Shown: positions 7,907 through 17,042 of the stretch, piece by piece
Numbering within the stretch: position 1 is the stretch's first letter
Layout of the letters: every line of letters starts with the position of its first letter
Origin: an uncultured Planctomycetales bacterium
GTDB taxonomy: Bacteria; Planctomycetota; Planctomycetia; Isosphaerales; Isosphaeraceae
Assembly (NCBI GenBank): GCA_903926465.1
Contig: CAIYJE010000109.1
Span: 1 to 63,581 of the forward strand
Length of the DNA stretch: 63,581 nucleotides
Direction of reading: 5' to 3'
The notes under the pieces: generated by a model
Seen by the model: only the letters and a program-made list of their open reading frames with translations
Databases searched by the model: none
What the model was told of the DNA's origin: nothing
Position numbers and translations under genes: made by a program

Positions 7907-8214
7907 GGTCGGGTTATACCGTATTTCCTCAAGGCTCCTCAGCGTATACCCGATCTTATCGGTACGTAAGAAGAGCCGCAAGGCCGGGCAGACGTGTGCC
8001 CGACCACGTGAGCGGCTCCGGTGAGACTCAATGAACCGGAATGGATGCCGGTTTGACTGGGTTTCACCGCATCAGTCTGGCCCGGTGGCCTCGTTGGTGA
8101 TTCCTCACCAAGGGGTCGGAAGCTGGAGGCAGCAGCCTCCCGCCAGTCCCAACGCTCCATCGCTCTGGACGTGGGGTTCAACGCGGGTCGATGAGCTGTC
8201 GCAGGAGGCACTCT
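7907..8214. promoter_or_regulatory. Divergent intergenic region with nested hairpin
   Basis: This region carries the upstream sequences of two divergent secreted-protein genes. A nested inverted repeat lies at 7974-8017 (AGCCGC/GCGGCT outer, CGGGCA/TGCCCG inner at 7985-8002). I cannot point to a clear promoter pair. A good Shine-Dalgarno (AGGAGG, about 8203-8208) precedes the ATG at 8215. Confidence 0.5.
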
Positions 8215-9297
8215 ATGAATGCGATCGGTGTGCTGCTGTTGGCGGCGGCGACCGCCACGTCTTCCGACGAACTGGGTAAGCCCCACGTCGGCATGAAACG
8301 ACTGTTCCGCCCTCATGCCGTCATGCATGGACCACCACCACCAAGTGGACCGGTCAACATGGCCAATATGGGTGGACCAGGCGGACCTGGTGGGCCGGGC
8401 GTCGCAGGTGATGTGGCCGGGGCCAATGCTGGTCGCCGGTTCCCGAATGTGCGGAGCCAGATCTTCTTTGTCGATCCGCCTGGAATGCAGGTGGGCTGGC
8501 AAACAGCCTCTGATAGTGGTGATCGGGTCTACCTGCCCGCCCAACTCATTGTCCCGGCGCGATATAACTTCACTCAGGGTTATATCTATCGCCTCAAGGT
8601 CACCAATATCCCGAACCGTCCCGGATTGTCGCTTTACCCGACAATCGAGGTGGCACCTTCAACCCCTGCCACCGATGCGTATCTGACGCATAACCCCATC
8701 CCGGTGCAGTTCACCGAGGAAGACTTTGACCAGGTCCAGGCTGGAAACTTTGTCACGAAAGTGATTTATCTTCCAGATCCCAAGTACCAGGAACTGGCCG
8801 TAGCCGGGGTTGAAACCCTGGTCTCCACTCGACTGGAGCCCGGCGTTGACCCAATCCTTGAGGCCGACCGGCGGGGTACTATCCTGCTCATCGTTCGCCT
8901 CGGCGGCATCGACCTGGAAATGCCAACCTCAGGCGTTGGCGTGGGCGGTACCCTGGGCGGCCCTGTGCTGGGTTCGGGTTTCGGTGATGGGCTCCCCTCG
9001 GGACCTCCAATCACCCCAATCTTCTCCCCCACCGGTTCGATTCTTCCGAACACCTCCGTGGATCTTCCACCCGGTGCTCCGGTGAACCCATCTGCCGCAC
9101 CTCTGGGAACCTTCCCCACGGGTGGCCAGGTTGTGCCACCAGCTCCGGTTCCACCCGGTGATGGCGCTCCCGCCTCGGCCGCTGTGCCCACTGGAGTGCT
9201 AGCTCCAGCCCCAGCCGAGCCAGCCGGTGCCGATCTTGGCAGCGAGCCCGCAAACGACGCACCGGTGGCCCCTGCCCCCGGCGTGCCTGACTTCTGA
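8215..9297 (+). CDS. Secreted planctomycete surface protein with Pro-rich C-terminus
   Basis: The AGGAGG at about 8203-8208 fixes the ATG at 8215 rather than the upstream ATG at 8191. The protein is 360 residues and starts with signal peptide [16 protein letters not shown]. After a Gly/Pro-rich linker comes a domain shared with the next gene: [18 protein letters not shown], then [27 protein letters not shown]. In the neighbour the equivalents are YYLRLSNLPNRPDGELFP and IQLTEEDIDNVLRNGRLVTEIVYLEDP. The last 130 residues are Pro/Ala/Gly-rich with little predicted structure. The function is unknown; the pairing of two secreted paralogues suggests structural or envelope roles. A strong terminator follows, so the two paralogues are separate transcripts. 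Confidence 0.8.
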   Translation: MNAIGVLLLAAATATSSDELGKPHVGMKRLFRPHAVMHGPPPPSGPVNMANMGGPGGPGGPGVAGDVAGANAGRRFPNVRSQIFFVDPPGMQVGWQTASDSGDRVYLPAQLIVPARYNFTQGYIYRLKVTNIPNRPGLSLYPTIEVAPSTPATDAYLTHNPIPVQFTEEDFDQVQAGNFVTKVIYLPDPKYQELAVAGVETLVSTRLEPGVDPILEADRRGTILLIVRLGGIDLEMPTSGVGVGGTLGGPVLGSGFGDGLPSGPPITPIFSPTGSILPNTSVDLPPGAPVNPSAAPLGTFPTGGQVVPPAPVPPGDGAPASAAVPTGVLAPAPAEPAGADLGSEPANDAPVAPAPGVPDF

Positions 9298-9310
9298 GTG
9301 ATCGAAAGCC

Positions 9311-9351
9311 TCCCGGCAGGTCTGAAAAGGCCTGCCGGGATGTCTCTTTTT
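9311..9351 (+). terminator. Rho-independent terminator
   Basis: A 10-bp stem TCCCGGCAGG (9311-9320) / CCTGCCGGGA (9331-9340) is followed by TGTCTCTTTTT. It ends the 8215-9297 transcript. The next 290 bases up to the gene at 9641 hold no gene and presumably the next promoter. Confidence 0.9.
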
Positions 9352-9640
9352 CTGGGTCATGGTTCCCCCTCTCGGCAAGTTACCCATTGCTCCCAGGTAC
9401 GAATTGCCGGTCTCACGCCCGTACCGGGTGTTTCAAGCAAGCTCTTCAAACTTCTTCGTATTTGTCTGCAAGTTCATCGCATTGCAAATCTCTCTATCCA
9501 GCTCAACTGCTCCAAGATCCTTGTTTATATGCCGCTTGTCCGCGTTCAAAACCGTTTTTGCTGAATCAGGTCGGGTCGAGTGTCAGGATTGGTTTTTGGT
9601 TTCGCCAGGAGTCCGGGGTGAGGTTCGTAGGAGAATGTCT

Positions 9641-11443
9641 ATGTGCCGCAGTCAAGCAGCAAGCTGCAAGGTTCAGTGGGTGATGGGCCTGGCCCTGGGC
9701 CTGGCTCATTCATGCCTGGGCCTGGCACAGGAAGTGGTCCCACTAACCCCCACCCCAACGCTGGAACCAGCGCCAGCTCAAATCTCCGGGTTACCCGGCA
9801 CGATTCCGGGCGAGGCCGCGCTGGGTAACAGTGCTCCGGCGGGCATCGCCGTGATTGGGCCAGCCACTGGCGGCCTGGAACCGGGGCAGGTGCTCGGTCT
9901 CGAAACCATGGCCGCGGAAGCGCTCCCGCCTGAAATTCAGGTGGTCCGGATTCAAGGGCCAGAGGGAGTGGTGGTTTCCGTGATCGGTCCAGAGACCTCG
10001 CCGGTCTCTATTGGCGACGGCAAGGGGCTTGCCACGTTCGGGATGCGGGTGGGCACAAGTTACTACTTGCGGCTCTCCAACCTCCCTAATCGCCCCGACG
10101 GGGAACTCTTTCCCGTGGTGCAACTGGTGGGGCACCTCCACCGTCCCCCGGGCATTGACCCAGCTCGATACCCCATCCGCATTCAGTTGACTGAAGAAGA
10201 TATCGACAACGTGCTGCGGAACGGCCGGCTGGTTACCGAGATCGTTTATCTCGAAGACCCAGAGCAGGCGCTACCGCTGCACATGCCCAAAGATGAAATT
10301 CCGGTTGTGACCCTGAGTCCGTCTGAAGATGCCATGAAGGTTGCCCAAGCCTTGGGTCGACCGATGGCCATTGTACAGATCGGGAACCGGGCTCCCACGG
10401 CCGAGGATCTTGATGGCTCGGCTATTTATCCCATTGCACCGGTCCCCTGCCCGTTTGTGGCCTCTGGGGGCAATACCTGCCCGGTTGCCTGCGGCCCGGT
10501 TACTGGCACGCCGCCGCCACCCGGCCGTTCCTGGTTACCCAGAGACGAGTTTCTGTGCGATGGTGGAGATCAAAAGGCCACCGCCGCCACGGCCGGCAAC
10601 GGCAACCTGCGCGGCATTGACCCCAGAGATGCTGTCATCCGGTTCCAGGCCGAAGCCAAGCCCCGGGTCTTGCCCACGAACATGGTTTGCATCTACGCAC
10701 CACGGTTCGGGGCCGTCAGGCGGCCATTTGGCACCAATGCTGTCCTCTCCGTGGACATTCTGGCCGCCAACGAATTGCACCAGAAACAACAGCTTCAGGC
10801 CGCGCGTCAGGGTCCCAAGAAAATGATCCTGAACCAGAACCCCGAAGCCTATCGGCTCCGAAGTCGAGCCTCGGAAATGGCAGACAAGGTGCACGCAGGG
10901 GTTTATGACGAGCTTCGAGTGCTGTCTGGCGTGGATACTTTGGAACGGGTGCACGGCAACCTGAAGGTTCAGGGAACCGAGATCCAGAGGGAGCGGGTCA
11001 AAGCTCAAGGGATTGCCACGCCCACACGGCTGGTTGCCATCAAAACCGCCGAGAGCGCCGTGGTTCATGGCATCATCACCGGTGCGAACGAGAAAGTGAT
11101 GAGCTGGAAACCCCAGGAAACCGTGGGAGTTGAAGAGCCGCCAAACAAGCCCGGCATGGCGGTCTTGAAGCAGGTTGACGCCACCGAGGCAGAGCCTGGC
11201 GACTACGTCAATTACACCATTCGGTTCCGGAACATGGGAAATGTGCCCATTCGTGCAGTCTCAATTGTGGACAGCTTGCTGCCCCGCCTGGAATATGTGC
11301 CCCAATCGGCCCAAGGCCCCAAGGGAACGGTCTTCACTTCCGAACCCAACCAGGCCGGCTCCACGGAACTTCGATGGGACCTGCCAGGTGCACTCAAACC
11401 CGGCGACGAAGGCTCCGTCACCTTCAAAGCCAAGATCCGCTAA
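9641..11443 (+). CDS. Secreted protein with shared planctomycete domain and C-terminal DUF11-type repeat
   Basis: The SD-like TAGGAG at 9628-9633 is 7 nt from the ATG at 9641 but only 1 nt from the ATG at 9635, so 9641 is chosen. The product is 600 residues. The N-terminus (VMGLALGLAHSCLGLAQE) is a signal peptide. Residues 130-220 carry the domain shared with the upstream paralogue. A central Cys-rich stretch (about 265-330) has at least five Cys (PCPFVASGGNTCPVACG). The C-terminal 90 residues are a DUF11/conserved-repeat beta-sandwich (KQVDATEAEPGDYVNYTIRF, then NMGNVPIRAVSIVDSLLPRLEYV), a module typical of surface adhesins and OmcB-like proteins. Likely cell-surface or S-layer associated. 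The Cys content suggests disulfide cross-linking; that is inference. Confidence 0.8.
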   Translation: MCRSQAASCKVQWVMGLALGLAHSCLGLAQEVVPLTPTPTLEPAPAQISGLPGTIPGEAALGNSAPAGIAVIGPATGGLEPGQVLGLETMAAEALPPEIQVVRIQGPEGVVVSVIGPETSPVSIGDGKGLATFGMRVGTSYYLRLSNLPNRPDGELFPVVQLVGHLHRPPGIDPARYPIRIQLTEEDIDNVLRNGRLVTEIVYLEDPEQALPLHMPKDEIPVVTLSPSEDAMKVAQALGRPMAIVQIGNRAPTAEDLDGSAIYPIAPVPCPFVASGGNTCPVACGPVTGTPPPPGRSWLPRDEFLCDGGDQKATAATAGNGNLRGIDPRDAVIRFQAEAKPRVLPTNMVCIYAPRFGAVRRPFGTNAVLSVDILAANELHQKQQLQAARQGPKKMILNQNPEAYRLRSRASEMADKVHAGVYDELRVLSGVDTLERVHGNLKVQGTEIQRERVKAQGIATPTRLVAIKTAESAVVHGIITGANEKVMSWKPQETVGVEEPPNKPGMAVLKQVDATEAEPGDYVNYTIRFRNMGNVPIRAVSIVDSLLPRLEYVPQSAQGPKGTVFTSEPNQAGSTELRWDLPGALKPGDEGSVTFKAKIR

Positions 11444-11457
11444 GCAAAAGACACAGA

Positions 11458-11506
11458 ACCTGGATCAGGCAGGTCTCAAGACCCGGAGCCTGGCCAGGTT
11501 TTGAAA
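11458..11506 (+). terminator. Imperfect hairpin with T-tract; same family as 779 and 29734 repeats
   Basis: AACCTGG (11458-11464) pairs with CCAGGTT (11494-11500), enclosing a second inverted repeat CAGGC/GCCTG with GGTCT/AGACC. TTTGAAATCTT follows. It is likely a terminator for the 9641 gene. Its GGTTTTGAAA end (11497-11506) recurs exactly at 29779-29788. Confidence 0.6.
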
Positions 11507-11625
11507 TCTTATGGCAACCCTTGACCGGGGTAAATTCTCCGATCAATGTTGAACATCGGTCGAACGCAGCGTAACCTGAAGAAACTGCCCGGTCCATTTT
11601 CAGACGCCTGTTCGCGGACTCAACC

Positions 11626-13125
11626 ATGCTGCGGATTCTCGGCGGCCCCAAGCGGTTGTGCGATGGCATTACGCGGCGTGATCTACTTCACGCCGGCTCG
11701 CTGGGGCTTTTTGGCCTGAATCTGGCGGAGTGGAACCCCACGTTCGCTTCGCCAGTGACATCGGCCCTGCCCACGGCCGGCTACGGTCGTGCCAAATCTT
11801 GCATCCTGATCTATCTCTACGGCGCACCCAGCCAAATCGAGACGTTCGATCCCAAGCCAGACGCTCCCACCGATATCCGTGGTGAGTTTGGGACCATCCC
11901 GTCCGTGGTTCCTGGCCTGAATGTCTGTGAAGGCCTGCCCCGCATGGCAGGACTGATGGATCGGGTGACCGTACTTCGTTCGGTTACGCACCAGTACCCC
12001 ATCCACGGCGTTGCGTTTGCCACCACCGGCATACCGCAAATGGAACTGGCCATGGAACTGGCTCCCCGAGATTCTCGCCACTGGCCTTTTGTGGGCTCGG
12101 TGGTGGATCTGGTAGATGAGCGGGCCCAGCCCCACGCCATTCCTGAAGTCCCTCGGAACCTGATGTTGCCCTGGAACTTCAGTAGCCAGCGCGTGGGCGA
12201 GATCCCCCGCGCCGGCCCGTACGGCGGGTTCCTGGGTGCTTCTTATGATCCGGTCGCCACGGAGTTTGTTGGCAAAGGGACGATCAAGGCCCACAAAACC
12301 CTGGCTCAACAGGTCTGGGATGACGTGGAGCCCTATCGTGGGATTACCCCAGAGAGCCGATTCCAGCTCTCTGCCGTGAGTGAACCGGCCCCTGGCCTGA
12401 CCCTCGATCGACTCGATCGCCGTCGTGATCTGCTCGGTCAGTTCGAGGACGTCCGTCGGCAGGGCGAGAGCTTTCTGGAGAAATCTTCGGCAGACCGCCA
12501 TCGTGCCCTGGCCTACAGCCTGATGCATTCCGATCGACTTCGGCACGCCTTCAACCTGGGCACCGAGGCCGATTCCACACGCGACCTTTATGGAATGTCT
12601 CTGCTGGGCCAGGCCTGCCTGACGGCAAGGCGATTGGTGGAGGCGGGCGGCCGTTTCATCTCGGTGTTCTGGGATGAATATGGCCTGGCCGGTACCGGCT
12701 GGGATACGCACTGGGACCATTACGACCGGATGCGGAACGAACTGCTGCCCGGGCTAGACCGGACGCTGTCTGGGTTGTTGATCGACCTGGATCGAAGGGG
12801 CTTGCTGGACGAGACCCTGGTCCTTGTGCTGAGTGAGCATGGGCGAACGCCCAAGATCACGCCTGGACAGGGGGGCGGTCGAGATCACTGGTCACGCTGC
12901 TATTCGGTAGTCATGGCCGGCGGTGGCGTGAGCCGGGGGAATGTGATTGGCCGGTCTGATAAAATTGCGTCTGACCCGATTGAGCGGCCGATTTCGCCCA
13001 AGGACATTCTGGCCACGACCTATCACCTATTGGGCATTGATCCCAAGACCGAGATTCATGACCGGCAGGGGCGACCAATGACCCTGACCCCCACCGGCGA
13101 GGTGATCCAGGAAGCGATCGGCTGA
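11626..13125 (+). CDS. DUF1501 (sulfatase-like) protein, Tat-type N-terminus
   Basis: This 499-residue protein has near its N-terminus a twin-arginine stretch, ITRRDLLHAGSLGLFGLNL, fitting Tat export. The DUF1501 features are clear: AKSCILIYLYGAPSQIETFDPKPDAP, IRGEFGTIPS, and the C-terminal VLSEHGRTPKITPGQGGGRDHW. DUF1501 belongs to the alkaline phosphatase/sulfatase superfamily and is massively expanded in planctomycetes; no substrate is known. It heads a cluster with a cytochrome-type protein (13290) and a second DUF1501 protein (15645). That grouping is a recurrent planctomycete pairing, so the three products probably form one exported system. The ATG at 11626 is the first in the frame and keeps the export signal. 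Confidence 0.93.
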   Translation: MLRILGGPKRLCDGITRRDLLHAGSLGLFGLNLAEWNPTFASPVTSALPTAGYGRAKSCILIYLYGAPSQIETFDPKPDAPTDIRGEFGTIPSVVPGLNVCEGLPRMAGLMDRVTVLRSVTHQYPIHGVAFATTGIPQMELAMELAPRDSRHWPFVGSVVDLVDERAQPHAIPEVPRNLMLPWNFSSQRVGEIPRAGPYGGFLGASYDPVATEFVGKGTIKAHKTLAQQVWDDVEPYRGITPESRFQLSAVSEPAPGLTLDRLDRRRDLLGQFEDVRRQGESFLEKSSADRHRALAYSLMHSDRLRHAFNLGTEADSTRDLYGMSLLGQACLTARRLVEAGGRFISVFWDEYGLAGTGWDTHWDHYDRMRNELLPGLDRTLSGLLIDLDRRGLLDETLVLVLSEHGRTPKITPGQGGGRDHWSRCYSVVMAGGGVSRGNVIGRSDKIASDPIERPISPKDILATTYHLLGIDPKTEIHDRQGRPMTLTPTGEVIQEAIG

Positions 13126-13289
13126 TTGCGCAATCCCAGGCTCAACCGGCCGGTTCTGGAATTCGCCGCTGTCCCACGCCATTCACGTTGATAGAACGCT
13201 CTTGGTTTGCTCAGTCTCCTGACCTGTACGGCTACAGATGGCAACGGCGTGTTGAACCGATCCACAGCTTGACCACCGAAGTCCAGAGC

Positions 13290-15635
13290 ATGGGTGAAAA
13301 TTGCATGTTGCATCGTGTTCCGCCCGCGATCCGATCCCTGGTATTGGCGGCGTTTTGGATCGGGCTAACGGTGGGATCGGATCACACGTGGGCTGGCGAT
13401 CTTGAAGGCGAAGCACGACAAGCGGTTCCGGCCTGCGCTTTCACCAACCAGTATTTTGAAGAGCAGGTTTGGGCCAAGGTGGGAGAACGAACCTGTATCC
13501 GCTGCCACACCGCCAGCGGAGACGCGTCTGAGAGCGGATTGCTACTGATGAACCCAGCAGATCCGCGGGGCTTGGACTCATCCTGGATGGACCGGAACCG
13601 CGAGGCGTTCCGTCGGGTGGCAAGCGCCAAGGAAGGGGATCAGTTCCGGCTGTTGCTCAAAGTGACGGGCGGCCTGGAACATGGAGGCGGCCAGGTTCTG
13701 AAGCCAGACTCAACTGGCTACCGGATCCTGGAGCGATACGTGAAGCACACCAACGGGTTGGCCGTGGAACCGGTGGCTGAGCCGGTAACCGACCTCTCGG
13801 AAGCGCCGTTCTTTGATGGTGTGGCGATGATTTCGCCTGGTCGGCTGGTACGGCGACTTTCGCTCTCGCTTTGCGGGCGACTTCCCTCTGGCGAGGAACT
13901 GGCGGCTTTGAAAGCGCGTGGCCCGGACGCGCTGGATGGAATTCTGGACCAGATGATGAAAGAAGAGGCGTTTTACACGCGTCTGAAAGAGGGTTTCAAT
14001 GACATTTTCTTGACGCTTGGGATAGAGGATAACGCGGAAACAATCTTGTCTTATGACCACTTTGAAACCACAAGACAATGGACAGAAAAGCACGATCTGA
14101 ACCATGTTCCGGAGGCCGATCGCCAGAAGGCGCGGTGGGCGTTGGCCGATGTTTACCGTCAATCACTGTTACGTGAGCCGCTGGAGTTAATCGCTTACAT
14201 TGTGCGAAACGAGCGCCCGTTCACAGAACTGGCCACGGCCGATTACATCATGGTTTCGCCCTATAGCGCCCGTGGGTATGGAATCTTTGAGGAGCTGAAG
14301 GGGCAGTTCCAGAATGTGGACGACCCCCAGGAATATATTCCTGCCAAGTTGAACGCGCTGAAAAGCCGAGAGGGGAAAACTCAGGAGTCTGCAACCGGGC
14401 TTTACCCCCATGCCGGTTTCTTGAGCATGTTCCACTACCTTCACAGGTACCCCTCGACCGAGACGAACCGGAACCGGTTACGAGCCAGGATGTTCTATCA
14501 GCACTTCCTGGGCATTGACATCATGCAACTGGCACCCCGAACTTCCGACGCCTCTGCGGTGGCGGCCAAGTTCAAGGTGCCCACGATGGAGGCCCAGGAT
14601 TGTGTGGTCTGCCACAAGACCATTGATCCGGTGGCCGGGATCTTTCAGGATTTCAATTTTGAAGGCAACCTGGGCCCCCGAAAAGAGGGCTGGTATACCG
14701 ACATGTTTGGCGCGGGCTTTGAAGGCGAAGCCATGCCAGCATTAGAACGATGGCGTGCACCCCAGTGGCTTGGCGAACGCGTGGCCAGAGATCCACGGTT
14801 CCCGATTGCGATGGTCGAACATGTTTATTCTCTGATGATGGGCCGCAAAGTCCTGCAAGCGCCTGACGATATTGATAGCCCTACGTTTCCAGCCAGGCGC
14901 AAAGCGTATTGGGCCCAGCGCCGGATGATCGAAGGGGTTGCGAGCCAGTTCAAGGATGCCGGCTTCAACCTCAAAATGGTCTTCAAGGCTCTGGCGCAGA
15001 CCGATTTCTACCGTGCCGATGGCCATCTTGCGGCCACGGTGGGTCCCCAGCGTCGGGCCGAACTGGACGACCTGGGAATTGTGCGGCTGCTGGCTCCCGA
15101 GCAACTAGAGAGAAAGCTCCAGGCGATCTTTGGGAAACCGTGGGGCCGGCTCAACGACGAACTTCGCATCCTTTACGGTGGAATTGACTCCCAGACCGTG
15201 ACCGAACGGAATGCCGACCCCAGTGGGGCGATGGGGGCGATTCAGCGGATCATGGCCAACGACATGGCATGCCTTCATGTGGCCAAAGACTTCAGGCTAC
15301 CAGCCAATCAGCGCACGCTGTTCCCTGGAATTGAACCTACGGTTGTTCCTGGCGATGGAATGAGCGACCTGCTGATTCGCAAGGCACTGGTTGACATGCA
15401 CCAGCGGTTGCTTGGTTCAGAGTGTACGGCTACCGACCCTGAAGTGGAGCGATCGTTCCTGCTATTCACCGGAATTGTTGGTGAAGCAAAGTCGAGAGGT
15501 AACTTTGAGCCCAAGGAAACCTATTTCTGCGGTGGGCGAGAAGAATTCCGGGCCGATGACCCCCACTACACCCTGCGAGCCTGGCGCGCGGTGGTCACGT
15601 ATTTGTTGCGTCAACAGGATTTCCTTTACGAATAA
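13290..15635 (+). CDS. Secreted planctomycete cytochrome-type protein (DUF1549/DUF1588-like) with two CxxCH motifs
   Basis: The start at ATG 13290 (or 13305) gives about 781 residues with signal peptide VLAAFWIGLTVGSDHTWAG; the longer open frame would mask it. The first haem-binding motif, CIRCH, is at about residue 69 within a planctomycete cytochrome-like region ending in a YRILERYVKH segment. A DUF1549-like helical part follows (RLVRRLSLSLCGRLPSGEEL). The C-terminal half has the DUF1588/DUF1553-like motif RARMFYQHFLGIDI and a second CxxCH, CVVCHKTIDPVAGIFQDFN, at about 437. Redox or surface-linked roles are assumed for this family but not proven. It ends 9 nt before the following DUF1501 gene, so the two are surely co-expressed. 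Confidence 0.85.
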   Translation: MGENCMLHRVPPAIRSLVLAAFWIGLTVGSDHTWAGDLEGEARQAVPACAFTNQYFEEQVWAKVGERTCIRCHTASGDASESGLLLMNPADPRGLDSSWMDRNREAFRRVASAKEGDQFRLLLKVTGGLEHGGGQVLKPDSTGYRILERYVKHTNGLAVEPVAEPVTDLSEAPFFDGVAMISPGRLVRRLSLSLCGRLPSGEELAALKARGPDALDGILDQMMKEEAFYTRLKEGFNDIFLTLGIEDNAETILSYDHFETTRQWTEKHDLNHVPEADRQKARWALADVYRQSLLREPLELIAYIVRNERPFTELATADYIMVSPYSARGYGIFEELKGQFQNVDDPQEYIPAKLNALKSREGKTQESATGLYPHAGFLSMFHYLHRYPSTETNRNRLRARMFYQHFLGIDIMQLAPRTSDASAVAAKFKVPTMEAQDCVVCHKTIDPVAGIFQDFNFEGNLGPRKEGWYTDMFGAGFEGEAMPALERWRAPQWLGERVARDPRFPIAMVEHVYSLMMGRKVLQAPDDIDSPTFPARRKAYWAQRRMIEGVASQFKDAGFNLKMVFKALAQTDFYRADGHLAATVGPQRRAELDDLGIVRLLAPEQLERKLQAIFGKPWGRLNDELRILYGGIDSQTVTERNADPSGAMGAIQRIMANDMACLHVAKDFRLPANQRTLFPGIEPTVVPGDGMSDLLIRKALVDMHQRLLGSECTATDPEVERSFLLFTGIVGEAKSRGNFEPKETYFCGGREEFRADDPHYTLRAWRAVVTYLLRQQDFLYE

Positions 15636-15644
15636 GTGGGCTTC

Positions 15645-16937
15645 ATGTTACGACGCAATTTTCTGAAACACTGTCGAAACGCCGGCCTGGGATTCGCCGT
15701 CCCGCTTGGCTGGAGTTCGCTGGTACGAAGCCAGGAATCGACCTCGCATGCCGAGGGATATCCAGGACCATACTACGTGGTGTTCAACGCCTCTGGGGGT
15801 TGGGATACCACCTACCTGATGGACCCCAAGGGCGTGGATGGAATCAATCGCCTCTATCAAGAAGGGGACATCCAGACGGAGGGGCAGCATCGTTTCGCGC
15901 CTACGGCCAAGCAAGTTCAGAAGGGGATGAGTAACGAGGACTTCTTCCGAACTTATGGCCAGGAACTGCGCGTGTTCAACGGCCTGGATCTCTCGGTTAA
16001 CAATCACACGCCCTGCGCCCGCTACATGGCCACCGGCAAGCTGGACAGCCTTGCCTATCCCACATTTCCGGCTCTGGTTGCTGCTTGCCGTGGCGCCAGC
16101 GCTCCCTTGGCTTTTCTCACGTTCGGCAATTACTCGGCCACAGGGAACCTGGTCCCCATGTCTCGCGTGCCTTACCTTCAGTCCTTGAATCTGCTGGCCA
16201 GGGCAGATTCGGTCGAAGGGATCGACCAGCACCCGTACCATGATCCCTTTGTATCCGATCGGATTGAGAAGGCACTTGAAGAGCAATTTGAATCGCGGGT
16301 TTCCGAAGTTCGCTTACCGCGTGTGGAACGTAGCCAAAGTATGCTCTACGCCGCGCAGCTGAATTCCAAAGCGCTCAAACGGGTGGTCCCGTTTATTCCC
16401 AAAGAATCGGCCAAGGAGCGGCTCGCCCAGCAGGCGGATATTGCGCTGGCGGCTTTCAAGGCCGGCGTCTGCGTTTCCGCAAACCTCTCGATTGGACAGT
16501 TTGATAGCCATAACAACAATGATACGGACCAGATGAACCTGATCCCCGAATTCCTCTCGGGCATTGACTACCTGTTGAAGAAGGCCGAGGAACTACAGAT
16601 CCGAGACCAACTGGTGGTGATCATCCAGAGCGAGATGGGGCGCACGCCAAACTACAACAATGGTAACGGCAAGGACCACTGGTCGATTGGTTCGATCATG
16701 TTTCTTGGCAAGGGGATCACAGGCAATTGCGTTCTGGGAGCAACCGATGCGCAACAGAACCTGATCCCCGTCAATCCGCAAACGCTGAACTTGGACCGGG
16801 AAACGGGAATTCGTGTTCGCCCTGAACATCTTCACCTGGCGTTACGCCAGCTATCGGGTATTCAGGACCATGCCTTCAGTCAACAGTTCCCGCTTGGCGT
16901 GGTACCAGTTGAGCAGTTAAGCAACGTCTGGCACTGA
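15645..16937 (+). CDS. DUF1501 protein, Tat-exported
   Basis: The ATG at 15645 is preferred over the GTG at 15636. It gives 430 residues and a textbook twin-arginine start, MLRRNFLKHCRNAGLG, followed by a hydrophobic stretch. DUF1501 hallmarks are YYVVFNASGGWDTTYLMDPKG near the N-terminus and VVIIQSEMGRTPNYNNGNGKDHW at the C-terminus. It differs strongly from the first DUF1501 protein at 11626, so the two are not a recent duplication. It lies 9 nt after the cytochrome-type gene, forming a tight cytochrome/DUF1501 couple. The enzymatic activity is unknown. Confidence 0.92.
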   Translation: MLRRNFLKHCRNAGLGFAVPLGWSSLVRSQESTSHAEGYPGPYYVVFNASGGWDTTYLMDPKGVDGINRLYQEGDIQTEGQHRFAPTAKQVQKGMSNEDFFRTYGQELRVFNGLDLSVNNHTPCARYMATGKLDSLAYPTFPALVAACRGASAPLAFLTFGNYSATGNLVPMSRVPYLQSLNLLARADSVEGIDQHPYHDPFVSDRIEKALEEQFESRVSEVRLPRVERSQSMLYAAQLNSKALKRVVPFIPKESAKERLAQQADIALAAFKAGVCVSANLSIGQFDSHNNNDTDQMNLIPEFLSGIDYLLKKAEELQIRDQLVVIIQSEMGRTPNYNNGNGKDHWSIGSIMFLGKGITGNCVLGATDAQQNLIPVNPQTLNLDRETGIRVRPEHLHLALRQLSGIQDHAFSQQFPLGVVPVEQLSNVWH

Positions 16938-17042
16938 GTCGGACTGTGCACGATGATAGGCCCTGGGCATGTTCCGAGATCGTGGCTCGAAGATCGTGGC
17001 TAGAACTTAGTCCTGCCGTTGGTAACCCCTCAGAGGCTCTCC

